Positions 34,603 to 43,624 of a stretch of 64,000 bases of DNA are shown here, piece after piece. The stretch is from assembly GCA_027729925.1 (NCBI GenBank), contig JAQCEB010000003.1, positions 10,439 through 74,438 of the forward strand, in the 5' to 3' direction. The translations under genes and the position numbers were made by a program. A model generated the notes under the pieces. It did not search any database. It was not told the origin of the DNA and was given only the letters and a program-made list of their open reading frames with translations. Origin of the DNA: Actinomycetota bacterium (GTDB lineage: Bacteria > Actinomycetota > Acidimicrobiia > Actinomarinales > Actinomarinaceae). Position 1 is the first letter of the stretch, and each line of letters starts with the position of its first letter.

Positions 34603-35066
34603 AAGTTTTAATCCCAGGTTCATTCGATCCGCCAACAAATGGACATATTGATGTTATTAACAGATGCTCAAAAATATTTAACAATGTATTGGTTGGTGTT
34701 GTAATTAATCCTTCAAAAAAATCGTTATTTTCAAAAGAAGATAGAAAATTAATGTTAGAAGAAATTTTTAAAAAAAATTCAAATGTGGAAATCGATAGTT
34801 TTGAAGGTCTTTTAGTTGACTTTGCTGAGCAAAAAAAAGTAAATGCTATAGTGAAAGGCCTAAGAGCAATAACTGATTTTGATTACGAATTTCAAATGGC
34901 TCAATTAAATTCAACACTAGCTTCATTTGAGACTATTTTTATACCTTCATCACCAGAATATGGTTATTTATCAAGTTCAATGGTTAAAGAAATATATTCA
35001 TATGGAGGGGATGTAAGTTCATTGGTTCCAAAAGAAGTACTAAATAGGATGAAGAATGAAAGATAA
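34599..35066 (+). CDS. coaD: Phosphopantetheine adenylyltransferase
   Basis: Transfers AMP to 4'-phosphopantetheine in coenzyme A synthesis. The 155-residue protein has the nucleotidyltransferase motif PGSFDPPTNGHIDVI, VKGLRAITDFDYEFQMA, and SSSMVKEIYSYGGDVSSLVP. All catalytic elements are present and the length is normal. It overlaps rsmD by 4 nt and the SepIVA-like gene by 11 nt. Confidence 0.95.
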   Translation: MKVLIPGSFDPPTNGHIDVINRCSKIFNNVLVGVVINPSKKSLFSKEDRKLMLEEIFKKNSNVEIDSFEGLLVDFAEQKKVNAIVKGLRAITDFDYEFQMAQLNSTLASFETIFIPSSPEYGYLSSSMVKEIYSYGGDVSSLVPKEVLNRMKNER

Positions 35067-35553
35067 TAATCTTGATTTTAATGAGTTATCAAATTCAAAT
35101 AAAAAAATTTCTTTAGTTGACTCTTTAGAAAACTTAAGAAAAAAATTAAATTCAAACTCGATTGTTAGCAGGTTAAATAAAAAAGAATTAATTGAAGAGC
35201 TAGACGAGATAATCGACACCATACCTGTTGAATTAAGGACTGCTAGATGGATTGTTAGAGAGCAAGATTCATTTATTAATCTAGCAAAGGAAGAAGCTGA
35301 AGAAATAATTAAAGCAGCAAAAGTTGAGTCTGAAAAACTAATTGCAGATTCATATGTTCTTCAAGAAGCAGTTATAGAAGCAAATGCACTTATTAAACAA
35401 GCTGAGATAGAATCCCAACACTATAGAGCATCTGTAGAAGATTCTATTGATTTAAAAATTGATGAAGTGCTACATAGAGCTACTCAATTAGTTACTTTTC
35501 TTGAATCTGAAAAACAAAAATTAAGAGAGCCAAGAAATATAGACAAACCATAA
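35056..35553 (+). CDS. Coiled-coil cell-division protein, SepIVA/DivIVA-like
   Basis: A 165-residue, largely helical and highly charged protein with a central conserved stretch (IDTIPVELRTARWIVREQDS) followed by heptad-like repeats (AKEEAEEIIKAAKVESEKLI and beyond). It resembles the actinobacterial DivIVA-domain protein SepIVA (Rv2927c-like), whose gene is likewise next to the DUF177-rpmF-rnc-mutM block. SepIVA is needed for septation in mycobacteria. The assignment rests mainly on gene order and coiled-coil character, so it is moderate. Confidence 0.65.
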   Translation: MKDNNLDFNELSNSNKKISLVDSLENLRKKLNSNSIVSRLNKKELIEELDEIIDTIPVELRTARWIVREQDSFINLAKEEAEEIIKAAKVESEKLIADSYVLQEAVIEANALIKQAEIESQHYRASVEDSIDLKIDEVLHRATQLVTFLESEKQKLREPRNIDKP

Positions 35554-35564
35554 ATTATAAAAAA

Positions 35565-36056
35565 ATGCAAACTGTATTTAAAACCATAGAATTGTTGTAT
35601 GCTAAAAAGCCAATAGAAGTAGATAGAATTGGTAACTTAGAAATTAAACTTGGCAATAATCAAATCTCTAATCAATCTGTTGTTAAATCTAGTATAAAAA
35701 TTATCATTGAAGATGAGATTCTTAAGCTAAATTTAGATGCAAAGTTTGAAATTATTGCAACTTGTGGAAGGTGCTTAGAAGAAAAAACTATCAATGAGTC
35801 AAGTTATAAATACTTTAAAGTCAATTTAAGTAGTGAGAATGATTATGAAATAATTTTGAGCCAAGAAAACATTGATATTTTACCTTTTTTATCTGAAATA
35901 ATATTAGATAAGATGGATGAAAATTATATTTGCCAAAAAAATTGTAAAGGGTTGTGTGCAACATGTGGTATAAACTTAAATAGTAATAATTGTAATCATC
36001 TAGAAAAAAATTTAAAAGAAAGTCCATTTTCTTCTCTAAGTAAGCTAGATTTGTAG
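35565..36056 (+). CDS. yceD: DUF177 family protein (YceD-like)
   Basis: A 163-residue member of the DUF177 family, conserved upstream of rpmF in most bacteria and linked to ribosome or 23S rRNA maturation. Two cysteine clusters are visible: CGRCLEEKTI (about residues 66-75) and CQKNCKGLCATCGIN followed by NNCNHLE near the C-terminus, suggesting a metal site. The gene lies 18 nt before rpmF as usual. Biochemical function is not established for the bacterial family. Confidence 0.88.
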   Translation: MQTVFKTIELLYAKKPIEVDRIGNLEIKLGNNQISNQSVVKSSIKIIIEDEILKLNLDAKFEIIATCGRCLEEKTINESSYKYFKVNLSSENDYEIILSQENIDILPFLSEIILDKMDENYICQKNCKGLCATCGINLNSNNCNHLEKNLKESPFSSLSKLDL

Positions 36057-36074
36057 TTTGAAAGGAAATTAAGC

Positions 36075-36257
36075 ATGGCAGTACCTAAGAAAAAAATGTC
36101 TAAGTCTAGAACAAGACGTAGAAAAGCAACTCATAAAATTTCAAAGCCGCACTTCATTGTAGATCCTGAAACTGGGATAGCTAAACAGTCTCATCGAGTT
36201 AATCCAGAAGACGGCACCTATAACGGAAGACAAGTAAAAGAACCTAAAGTAAATTAA
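36075..36257 (+). CDS. rpmF: 50S ribosomal protein L32
   Basis: A 60-residue basic protein beginning MAVPKKKMSKSRTRRRKATH, the diagnostic L32 N-terminus. The zinc-binding cysteines found in some L32 proteins are absent, so this is the C-minus form. AAAGGAAA upstream of the ATG serves as ribosome-binding site. It lies between DUF177 and plsX as in most bacteria. Confidence 0.95.
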   Translation: MAVPKKKMSKSRTRRRKATHKISKPHFIVDPETGIAKQSHRVNPEDGTYNGRQVKEPKVN

Positions 36258-36264
36258 TTATTTT

Positions 36265-37236
36265 ATGAAAACTATTGCTGTAGATGCAATGGGTGGTGAC
36301 TTTGCACCAATAGAAATTATCAAAGGTGCTATTCGCGCTAAAGAAAATAACATCAATGTTGTTCTTTGTGGTGATGAAAATTTAATTTATCCATACCTAG
36401 GAAGTCATGAGATTCCTGTTTATCACTATCCAGAAATTATTTCAATGAATGATGACCCAATTAAGTCCGTGAGAAGTAAAAAGAATTCCTCCATAGTTGG
36501 ATGTATGAAGCTTGTTGAAGAAAATAAAGCTCAAGCTGTATTTTCAGCTGGATCAACCGGTGCAACACTATTAAGTGCAATTTCAGTTTTAGGTAAGCAA
36601 AAAAATGTAATAAGACCTTCAGTTGCCTCTGTACTCCCATCACCTAGTGGAAATGTTATACTTTTAGACTCTGGCTCAAGTTTGGATGTTAAACCTAAAA
36701 TTTTATATCAATACGCAGTAATGGGATCGAAACTATTTGAAATTCTTTTTGGAAAAGAAAATCCAAGAATTGGTCTTTTAAACAACGGTGAAGAAGAAAC
36801 TAAAGGAAGAGATATTGAAAAAGCAGCATATAAATTGCTTCAAAATAGTTCTTTAAATTTTATTGGAAATGTTGAAGGTAGAGATTTTGCTAAAGATTCA
36901 GTAGATGTTTTTGTCACCGATGGATTTACTGGAAATATTGTGCTAAAAACTATGGAGGGTACAGCGAAACTTCAATTGGATTTTATTTCTAAATCTTTAA
37001 AAGAAAATTTATTTAAACCATTATTGTTACCAGTTAAAAAAAGTTTGCAGCCAGTAAAAGACAAATTAAACCCCGATAATACAAATGCCTCATATTTATT
37101 AGGAGTAAATGGTGTTGTAATTATTGGACATGGTTCATCAAACGAAATAGCAACCTATAACGGAATAAAATTTACAGATAATGCGCTGAGAAAAGAATTT
37201 ATTGCTAAATTTTCATCAGCTTATATGGACTTATGA
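36265..37236 (+). CDS. plsX: Phosphate acyltransferase PlsX
   Basis: Makes acyl-phosphate from acyl-ACP for phospholipid synthesis. The 323-residue protein begins MKTIAVDAMGGDFAPIEIIK, contains FSAGSTGATLLSAI, GLLNNGEEETKG, FVTDGFTGNIVLKTMEG, and GVNGVVIIGHGSSNE. All PlsX signatures are present. It overlaps rnc by 4 nt. Confidence 0.95.
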   Translation: MKTIAVDAMGGDFAPIEIIKGAIRAKENNINVVLCGDENLIYPYLGSHEIPVYHYPEIISMNDDPIKSVRSKKNSSIVGCMKLVEENKAQAVFSAGSTGATLLSAISVLGKQKNVIRPSVASVLPSPSGNVILLDSGSSLDVKPKILYQYAVMGSKLFEILFGKENPRIGLLNNGEEETKGRDIEKAAYKLLQNSSLNFIGNVEGRDFAKDSVDVFVTDGFTGNIVLKTMEGTAKLQLDFISKSLKENLFKPLLLPVKKSLQPVKDKLNPDNTNASYLLGVNGVVIIGHGSSNEIATYNGIKFTDNALRKEFIAKFSSAYMDL

Positions 37237-37910
37237 AAGATTTAAGTAATTTTGAAAAAAACATAAATTATAAATTTAAAAATATAAATTATTTGAAGAT
37301 TGCACTTACCCACAAATCATATATTGATGAAAATCCAAAGCTAACCTCCAACCAAAGATATGAATTTTTTGGAGATGCTATTTTAGATTTTGATTTAACA
37401 GAATATTTATTTACTAATTATCCTAATTTTGATGAGGGAATGTTAACAAAAATAAGATCTAGTGCTGTAAATCAATCTAATTTAGTTAAATTAGGAAAAA
37501 AAATTGATATTGGTAGCTTTATTTATTTAAGTACTTCCGAAGATTCTACAGGTGGACGAAATAAGGATTCCATAATAGAAGATTCAGTAGAAGCATTAAT
37601 TGCTTCGTTATATTTTGATGGTGGCTTAAAAGCAGTTAATAATTTTGTATCTAGATTTATTTATCCTGGAATAAAAGAATTATCAGAATATCCGGGTGAA
37701 AAAGATTATAAAACAAGACTTCAAGAGGTTTATGCAAAAAAAGGTAAAAAAGTAACTTACTCAGATGAAGCATTTGGTCCTGACCATGATAAAAGTTTTC
37801 AATCGATAGTTTTTCTAGAAGAAGAAATTATTGGTAGTGGTGAAGGTAAATCTAAAAAGAGTGCTCAGCAAGAAGCTGCTAAAGATGCATTAAATAAATT
37901 AAATGCCTGA
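37233..37910 (+). CDS. rnc: Ribonuclease III
   Basis: Cleaves double-stranded RNA in rRNA and mRNA processing. The 225-residue protein has the catalytic signature NQRYEFFGDAILDFDLTE, second acidic cluster EDSVEALIASLYFDGG, and a C-terminal double-strand-binding domain (about 155-225) ending GEGKSKKSAQQEAAKDAL. Length is normal. It overlaps mutM by 8 nt. Confidence 0.95.
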   Translation: MKDLSNFEKNINYKFKNINYLKIALTHKSYIDENPKLTSNQRYEFFGDAILDFDLTEYLFTNYPNFDEGMLTKIRSSAVNQSNLVKLGKKIDIGSFIYLSTSEDSTGGRNKDSIIEDSVEALIASLYFDGGLKAVNNFVSRFIYPGIKELSEYPGEKDYKTRLQEVYAKKGKKVTYSDEAFGPDHDKSFQSIVFLEEEIIGSGEGKSKKSAQQEAAKDALNKLNA

Positions 37911-38706
37911 ATTACCAGAAGTAGAGTCTGTCAGAAAATCACTTACATCTGCACTTATAGGACAAAAATTAATAAAATTTAAGATTCTAGATAAACGAAT
38001 TGGAAGATTTAATAGTCGTACTCCTGTTTTAGGTTCAAAGTTAATTTCTATTAATAGAAAAGGCAAGGTTATTTTCTTAGATTTTTTAAGTTTTTCTATT
38101 GCTATACATTTAGGTATGACGGGTAGAGTTATGCTTAATGCTAAACCAAATAAATTTACTCATGTAATTTTAGATTTTGAAAAAGATAAAGTTAATTACC
38201 AAGATGTACGAAAATTCGGTTTTATAAAAGTTGTAAATAAAATTGAATTAAAACAATATTTGTTAAACCTTGGTCCTGACTCGTTAAATTTAAAATATTT
38301 AGAAAAGCTTGAAATTATAGAAAATTCTAAAAGAAAAAAACAAAATATTAAAAAATTTCTTCTAGATCAAAAAAACATAAGTGGTATTGGAAATATTTAT
38401 TGTAATGAAATTTTGTATCTTTCAAAGATTCATCCAGATACTAAAGTATCAAACATGTCAGAGAATGAATGGAAATTAATTTTTAATAACATTAAAAAGG
38501 TTTTAAATTCTGCAATAAAAAATAATGGAACAACTTTAGAAGATTTGTCCTATTTTCTTCCAAATGGTGAATATGGAAAAAATCAAAACTTTTTGAAAAT
38601 TTACCAAAAAGATAAATGCAATTTTTGTAAGTCTAAAGTTGATAAAATATATATTGATAAAAGAGCTACTTATATTTGTGGGAAATGTCAAAAATTAATA
38701 AATTAG
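37903..38706 (+). CDS. mutM: Formamidopyrimidine-DNA glycosylase
   Basis: Removes oxidised purines such as 8-oxoguanine and nicks the abasic site. The 267-residue protein starts MPELPEVESVRKSL (catalytic P2, E3), has IHLGMTGRVML, NISGIGNIYCNEILYLSKIH (helix-two-turn-helix) and a C-terminal zinc finger CNFCKSKVD...CGKCQ. All four zinc cysteines are present. It overlaps the asparaginase-like gene by 22 nt at the zinc-finger codons. Confidence 0.95.
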   Translation: MPELPEVESVRKSLTSALIGQKLIKFKILDKRIGRFNSRTPVLGSKLISINRKGKVIFLDFLSFSIAIHLGMTGRVMLNAKPNKFTHVILDFEKDKVNYQDVRKFGFIKVVNKIELKQYLLNLGPDSLNLKYLEKLEIIENSKRKKQNIKKFLLDQKNISGIGNIYCNEILYLSKIHPDTKVSNMSENEWKLIFNNIKKVLNSAIKNNGTTLEDLSYFLPNGEYGKNQNFLKIYQKDKCNFCKSKVDKIYIDKRATYICGKCQKLIN

Positions 38707-39620
38707 ATGTACTAATAGAAAGAGAAGGTTTTATAGAATCTATTCATAATGTTTTTATTTATGATAATTTCAATAAAACTAATGATTTTATTTTTCCTCG
38801 TTCTTCAGTTAAACCATTCCAAATACTTCCTTTATTAATTGAAGCAAAAAATCAAAATATAAAATTTTCCAACGAAGAAGTTGCTATATTTGCTTCGTCT
38901 CATTCAGCTGAAGTCATTCATACAGATCTTATCGCAAGGTTAGCTTTAAAGTATAATATAGATCTCAATCATCTATTATGTGGTCCCCAGAGACCTTTTC
39001 ATGAAGATACAGCAGATTCACTTTTAAAACAAAATAAAAAATTTAATCAGTTGCACAATAATTGTTCAGGAAAACATTTGTCCATGTTGATATTTGCAAA
39101 GTTAATCGATGCTAGTTTTGAGAATTACACTTCAAGAGAACATGAAACACAAATAAGAATAGAGGAATATTTTAAAAAAATTTTTAATGATAGTTTTTTA
39201 GTTTATAGTGTTGATGGATGTGGCTTACCAGCATTAAAGGTAAATCCACAAGATTTCTGTTTAGCTGTCAATAAAATTCAAGAAAGTGCTGACTCAGATG
39301 TTTGGTATCAAATGTTTAGTGCTTATAACTCATTTCCTGAATTAATTGGTGGAACAAATAGGACTGATACAAATATAATCAAACATAGTTTTAATGATTC
39401 TCTTGCAAAATCTGGTGCTGAGGGTGTCTTATTTTTTACTAATAATAAAGATACATTTTTATTTAAGTGTCTTGATGGAAACAAAAGAGGGGTAGACTTA
39501 GCAGCTACTAAATTTTTATACGATAAAGGATTTATTTCATCTTTTCCATATGAATATATTGAAAAATTTTATTCAACAAACACACAAGATATAAAAAATA
39601 TAAAAATTAATGTAATTTAA
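38685..39620 (+). CDS. Type II (Rhizobium-type) L-asparaginase family protein
   Basis: A 311-residue protein of the thermolabile/Rhizobial asparaginase family. Motifs are FPRSSVKPFQILPLL, IFASSHSAEVIHTD, NNCSGKHLSML and YSVDGCGLPALKV, which carry the conserved Ser-Lys pairs and zinc/Cys site of this family (CGP, NCSGKH, DGCG). The ATG at 38685 overlaps mutM; it is preferred to a TTG at 38676. Substrate is inferred as L-asparagine. It sits between mutM and smc, an uncommon position. Confidence 0.87.
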   Translation: MSKINKLDVLIEREGFIESIHNVFIYDNFNKTNDFIFPRSSVKPFQILPLLIEAKNQNIKFSNEEVAIFASSHSAEVIHTDLIARLALKYNIDLNHLLCGPQRPFHEDTADSLLKQNKKFNQLHNNCSGKHLSMLIFAKLIDASFENYTSREHETQIRIEEYFKKIFNDSFLVYSVDGCGLPALKVNPQDFCLAVNKIQESADSDVWYQMFSAYNSFPELIGGTNRTDTNIIKHSFNDSLAKSGAEGVLFFTNNKDTFLFKCLDGNKRGVDLAATKFLYDKGFISSFPYEYIEKFYSTNTQDIKNIKINVI

Positions 39621-39688
39621 TTTTTTTCTGAAATTGTAAACAAATAGTACTTTTTACAACTATTATTAGATTAACAACAGGGTAATAA

Positions 39689-42334
39689 ATGTATTTAAAA
39701 TCATTAGATATTAATGGGTTCAAGTCTTTTGCTGAAAAGACTCACATTCTTCTTTCTGACAAAGTAAATGTAGTAGTTGGACCAAATGGTTCTGGAAAAT
39801 CTAACGTTGTTGATGCAATATCTTGGGTTCTCGGAACTCAAAGTCCAGCAAGTTTAAGAACTAACAAAATGGAAGATGTTATATTTGCAGGAACAGAAAA
39901 ATTATCACAAAAAGGTTTTGCAGAGGTCTATTTAAATTTCCAAGTTGACCCACAAAATTTTAATGGTACAACGGAAATTTCTATAGGTAGAAAACTATTT
40001 AGAGACGGTACCTCAGAATATTTTATGAATGGATTAAATTGTAGATTGCTAGATATACAAGAGTTTCTAAGTGATATTGGAATTGGCAAACAACAGCACA
40101 TAATTATATCTCAAGGACAAATCGCTGAAATATTAAATTCAAAACCTGAAGATCATAGAGTAACAATTGAAGAGGCTTCTGGAATTCTTCCATTGCGAAT
40201 AAAAAATGAAAAATCTTTAAAAAGAATTGAGTCTGGAGAAAAAGAAATAAAAAGAGCTAAAGATGTTCTTAGAGAAATTAAAAAACAACTGAAGCCTTTA
40301 CAAGATCAAGCAGAGCAAGCAAAACTTCATTCTGAAATTACTGACCAGTTAAAAGTTAAAAATCTTACTTTGAATATTTTTAACTTTAAAAAATTAGAAG
40401 AAATATTACATAATTTATCAGATGAAGAAATCCAGATAAATAAAGAAATTTTTAGTTTAGAAAATAAAATTAACAATTTAAAAGTTGAAAAGAATAATTT
40501 AAATTCTGAACTGGGAGATGGAGTATCAATTGGTTCTATATTAAAGGACTCTTCCAATAAATTTTTAAATATTTCTGAACAACTTAGATCTATTGCTCAG
40601 ATAGCAAATGAACGAAAAGATAATCTTGAAAGAGATGAACTTAATAAAAATGATGAAATTTTAAACATAAATAAAAAAATTAATCAAAATAGTCAACAAA
40701 TAAACTCACTTTCTAATCAACTAATTAGTAAAAAAAATGATTTAGTAGTTTTACAAAATTCACACTCTGAGATGAAAAAATCGCTTGAAGATATAATTCA
40801 AAAATCTTCAGCTTCGATAGAAGTTAATGAAGCATTATTACAGAGTGAGATTAAAACTTTAACTTCACAAATAAATGAACTAAATATTAATATTGAAAAT
40901 TTCAGCAAAGAACTAATACACTGGAAGTCAGATTTTGAAATATCTATCAGCTTGTTAAATGAAGTTGAAAAAGATTTCCTAAAAAGTAATTCAAATAAAT
41001 TAAATTTAGATAACTATTCATCGCATTCAAATAATATTTATAAAAGAGAAATTAACTCATCTAATGAAAAGTTAATGTTTTTTAAAGAAACAAATGAGAA
41101 TAAAAACTTAGAACTTGAGAAAAAACTTAACTTATTAAATTCTATATCTGAAAAAGAAGAATTTAAAGCAGATTTATTAAACCATAAAATTGATTTAGAA
41201 AATCAAATAAAAATCTTTGAACAAGAAATTTCAACTGTCTCAAATCAACTTGCTTCATCACAAGAAAGAATTAAAACTTTAATAGCTCAAAATGAAGAGT
41301 TTCTCATTGAAAAAAAACATTTATCAAGTTTTTCAAATGAAGATAACTTATTGCAATTACAAAATATTATTGATGCCACTAAAGAATTTATTTTATTTTC
41401 AAATAAAACTTCAGATACTTTAGAAATTAAATCTGATTATTTTGATGGTAAATATGGTAATTCAAATAAAAAAATTATTGAGATTGATACTCAAATTGAG
41501 CAGTTAACTAAACAAATATATTCTTTAAAAGATAAAAAAACTAACATCATTATCAATAAATCAGAGAAACAAAATAACAAACAAAGAATATTTGCAAATC
41601 TTTCTAATATTTTTAATTATGATTTAGAAAAAATTTCTAATTTTGACGTTACTAGTGTTGAACAATATTCATTGGAAAATGAAATTAATTTACTAAATCA
41701 AAAATTAGATCAAATTGGTGTAGTTAATTATTTAGCAATGGAAGATTTTGAATCATTAAATTCTAGATATTTGGATATTAATAAAACTATAGAAGAACTT
41801 AATGAAGCAAAGCATGAACTACTTGAAAATATTAAAGATGTAGAAAAAGAAATAATTTTTAGGATTGAATCATCATTTAATTCTATTTCAGTACACTTTG
41901 AAGAAATATTTTCAACACTTTTTCCAGGTGGAAATGGCAAATTATCATTTACAGATAAAGAAGATATTTTAAACACAGGTATTGAAATTACTGTTCAACC
42001 TAGAGGTAAAAAAGTTAAAAAATTAAGTTTACTTTCTGGAGGTGAAAGGTCTTTAGCTGCAATAGCTTTTTTATTTTCAATTTTTAAATCTTTTCCAAGT
42101 CCTTTTTATATTTTAGATGAAGTTGAAGCTGCTTTAGATGATGCAAACTTGCATAGAATGATTAACTTATTAAATCATGTAAAAAGTGATGCTCAGTATA
42201 TTATTGTGACTCATCAACAACAAACTATGCATGCTGGTGATGTTTTGTATGGAGTTACTATGGAACCTGGTTCAGGTTCAAGAATTTATACAAAAACTAA
42301 AGAGCAATTTGAAAATATTTTAAATAATGATTAA
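39689..42334 (+). CDS. smc: Chromosome segregation SMC protein, unusually short, no recognisable hinge
   Basis: ABC-type ATPase that organises the chromosome. Head motifs are complete: MYLKSLDINGFKSFAEKT, Walker A GPNGSGKSN (31-39), SQGQIAEILNSKPEDHR, signature LSGGERSLAA (782-791) and Walker B FYILDEVEAALDD (D810, E811). Between about 170 and 700 the chain is almost wholly coiled coil. At 881 residues it is about 300 shorter than typical SMC (near 1,170), and no globular hinge with conserved glycines is seen; the midpoint is a short polar segment (about 434-450, NKLNLDNYSSHSNN). There is no zinc hook (CxxC) either, so it is not Rad50/SbcC. A weak AGGG ribosome-binding site precedes the ATG. 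ScpA and ScpB are not in the window. Confidence 0.9.
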   Translation: MYLKSLDINGFKSFAEKTHILLSDKVNVVVGPNGSGKSNVVDAISWVLGTQSPASLRTNKMEDVIFAGTEKLSQKGFAEVYLNFQVDPQNFNGTTEISIGRKLFRDGTSEYFMNGLNCRLLDIQEFLSDIGIGKQQHIIISQGQIAEILNSKPEDHRVTIEEASGILPLRIKNEKSLKRIESGEKEIKRAKDVLREIKKQLKPLQDQAEQAKLHSEITDQLKVKNLTLNIFNFKKLEEILHNLSDEEIQINKEIFSLENKINNLKVEKNNLNSELGDGVSIGSILKDSSNKFLNISEQLRSIAQIANERKDNLERDELNKNDEILNINKKINQNSQQINSLSNQLISKKNDLVVLQNSHSEMKKSLEDIIQKSSASIEVNEALLQSEIKTLTSQINELNINIENFSKELIHWKSDFEISISLLNEVEKDFLKSNSNKLNLDNYSSHSNNIYKREINSSNEKLMFFKETNENKNLELEKKLNLLNSISEKEEFKADLLNHKIDLENQIKIFEQEISTVSNQLASSQERIKTLIAQNEEFLIEKKHLSSFSNEDNLLQLQNIIDATKEFILFSNKTSDTLEIKSDYFDGKYGNSNKKIIEIDTQIEQLTKQIYSLKDKKTNIIINKSEKQNNKQRIFANLSNIFNYDLEKISNFDVTSVEQYSLENEINLLNQKLDQIGVVNYLAMEDFESLNSRYLDINKTIEELNEAKHELLENIKDVEKEIIFRIESSFNSISVHFEEIFSTLFPGGNGKLSFTDKEDILNTGIEITVQPRGKKVKKLSLLSGGERSLAAIAFLFSIFKSFPSPFYILDEVEAALDDANLHRMINLLNHVKSDAQYIIVTHQQQTMHAGDVLYGVTMEPGSGSRIYTKTKEQFENILNND

Positions 42335-42710
42335 TAATGAACTCGCAGATTTAGCAAGAGAAGTTGCAAAAAAAGCTTATGCACCGTATTCAAATTTTAG
42401 AGTTGGTGCGGCACTTGTAACTGATTCGGGAAATATATATACAGGTTGTAATATAGAAAACGCTTCTTACCCTGCAACAGTTTGTGCTGAAGATGTAGCA
42501 GTCGTGAAAGCAATATCTGAGGGTGAAAAGAAAATTGATACCATTGCTGTTGCTTGTATTGATGCAAAATCTGATACAGCTCTTTTTCCTTGTGGGATTT
42601 CAAGACAAAGATTAGCTGAATTTGATACTAAAACTGTTTTGGTAGTGAGTGAATCAGATTTTGTAGAATATAAATTTGAAGAAATTCTACCTTTTAACTT
42701 TAAATTTTAA
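42327..42710 (+). CDS. cdd: Cytidine deaminase with altered zinc site
   Basis: Deaminates cytidine and deoxycytidine to uridine compounds in salvage. The 127-residue protein is of the small tetrameric type: AYAPYSNFRVGAAL, TGCNIENASYPATVCAED and LFPCGISRQRLAEF. C53, E55 and C89 are present, but the third zinc cysteine of PCxxC is Ser (S92) and the residue after CAE is Asp (D56) where Arg is usual in the Bacillus enzyme. Activity is therefore less certain. It overlaps smc by 8 nt and shares a 4-nt stop overlap with etfA; nucleoside salvage genes follow on the other strand. Confidence 0.85.
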   Translation: MINNELADLAREVAKKAYAPYSNFRVGAALVTDSGNIYTGCNIENASYPATVCAEDVAVVKAISEGEKKIDTIAVACIDAKSDTALFPCGISRQRLAEFDTKTVLVVSESDFVEYKFEEILPFNFKF

Positions 42711-43624
42711 ATACTTTCAATCAATTTCGGTAAGATATTAAGTGTATCTCCAACAATACCAAGATCAGAAATTTGGAAAATTGGAGCTTCTTCATCTTTA
42801 TTTATAGCAATTATAAATTTGGAATCTTTCATGCCAACTTGATGTTGTGTAGCGCCAGAGATACCACATGCAATATATAAATCTGGTTTAACTGTTTTAC
42901 CTGTTTGACCTACTTGTTGCGAGTAAGGCATCCATCCAGCATCAACTATAGCTCTAGTTCCACCAACTGCTGCATTAAGTTTTGATGCAAGTTCATTAAT
43001 AATACTTAAGTTTGATACATCAACCATACCCCTACCAGCTGAAACTACAACTTTCGAATCTTCTAGTTGAGGACCTTTTTTTTCTTCCTTGTGAATATCA
43101 TAAATTTTTGTAATTCCGTCTTCTACGTCTATAGAAATGTAATTTGAGTTTAATTCAATATCTACCGCTTCAAAAGATTTTGGCCGAATAAGTAAAAATG
43201 AAACTTCTGAATCAACTTCAGTTTTATAAAGTTGATTGCCTCCATTTATAGAATTTACTGTTTGTACTTTATGATTTTCTATTGAAAAATCTATAACATT
43301 TGACACGGGACTTGAATTAAAATCAACAGAAAGAAATGAGATTATATCTCTACATTGATAAGTTGAAGACGCTAAGACTAAATTTACCTGTTCATTTTGT
43401 ATGATGTTATTTATGTAATCTGCGACTTTATTGTATTGAAGTGAGTTTGAAGATCTTTTTAAATAAGTTTGTTTAAAAGAGTCTGAACCAATAGTAGGTA
43501 CATCATCAACACCAACCGTAACTAATTGAAACTCTATATTAAGATTTCTAACTTTAGAAATAATTTCTAACGAACCTAAACCTAATTTCCCATCGATTAC
43601 TTCTGAAATAATAAGAGCTTTCAT
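42707..43624 (-). CDS. etfA: Electron transfer flavoprotein alpha subunit
   Basis: With EtfB takes electrons from acyl-CoA dehydrogenases and passes them to the respiratory chain. The 305-residue protein has KVVVSAGRGMVD, AAVGGTRAIVDAGWMPYSQQ, VGQTGKTVKPDLYIACGISG and QHQVGMKDSKFIIAINKDEE, the FAD-binding C-terminal domain signatures. It overlaps etfB by 4 nt (ATGA). It would serve the acyl-CoA dehydrogenases encoded at 10264 and 16526. Confidence 0.95.
   Translation of the reverse strand: MKALIISEVIDGKLGLGSLEIISKVRNLNIEFQLVTVGVDDVPTIGSDSFKQTYLKRSSNSLQYNKVADYINNIIQNEQVNLVLASSTYQCRDIISFLSVDFNSSPVSNVIDFSIENHKVQTVNSINGGNQLYKTEVDSEVSFLLIRPKSFEAVDIELNSNYISIDVEDGITKIYDIHKEEKKGPQLEDSKVVVSAGRGMVDVSNLSIINELASKLNAAVGGTRAIVDAGWMPYSQQVGQTGKTVKPDLYIACGISGATQHQVGMKDSKFIIAINKDEEAPIFQISDLGIVGDTLNILPKLIESI

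Noticed and set aside
39689..42334. Reading the short SMC as SbcC/Rad50 or RecN
   Set aside because: The N-terminal MYLKSLDINGFKSFAEKT and the head motifs are specific to SMC, and the zinc hook of SbcC/Rad50 is absent.
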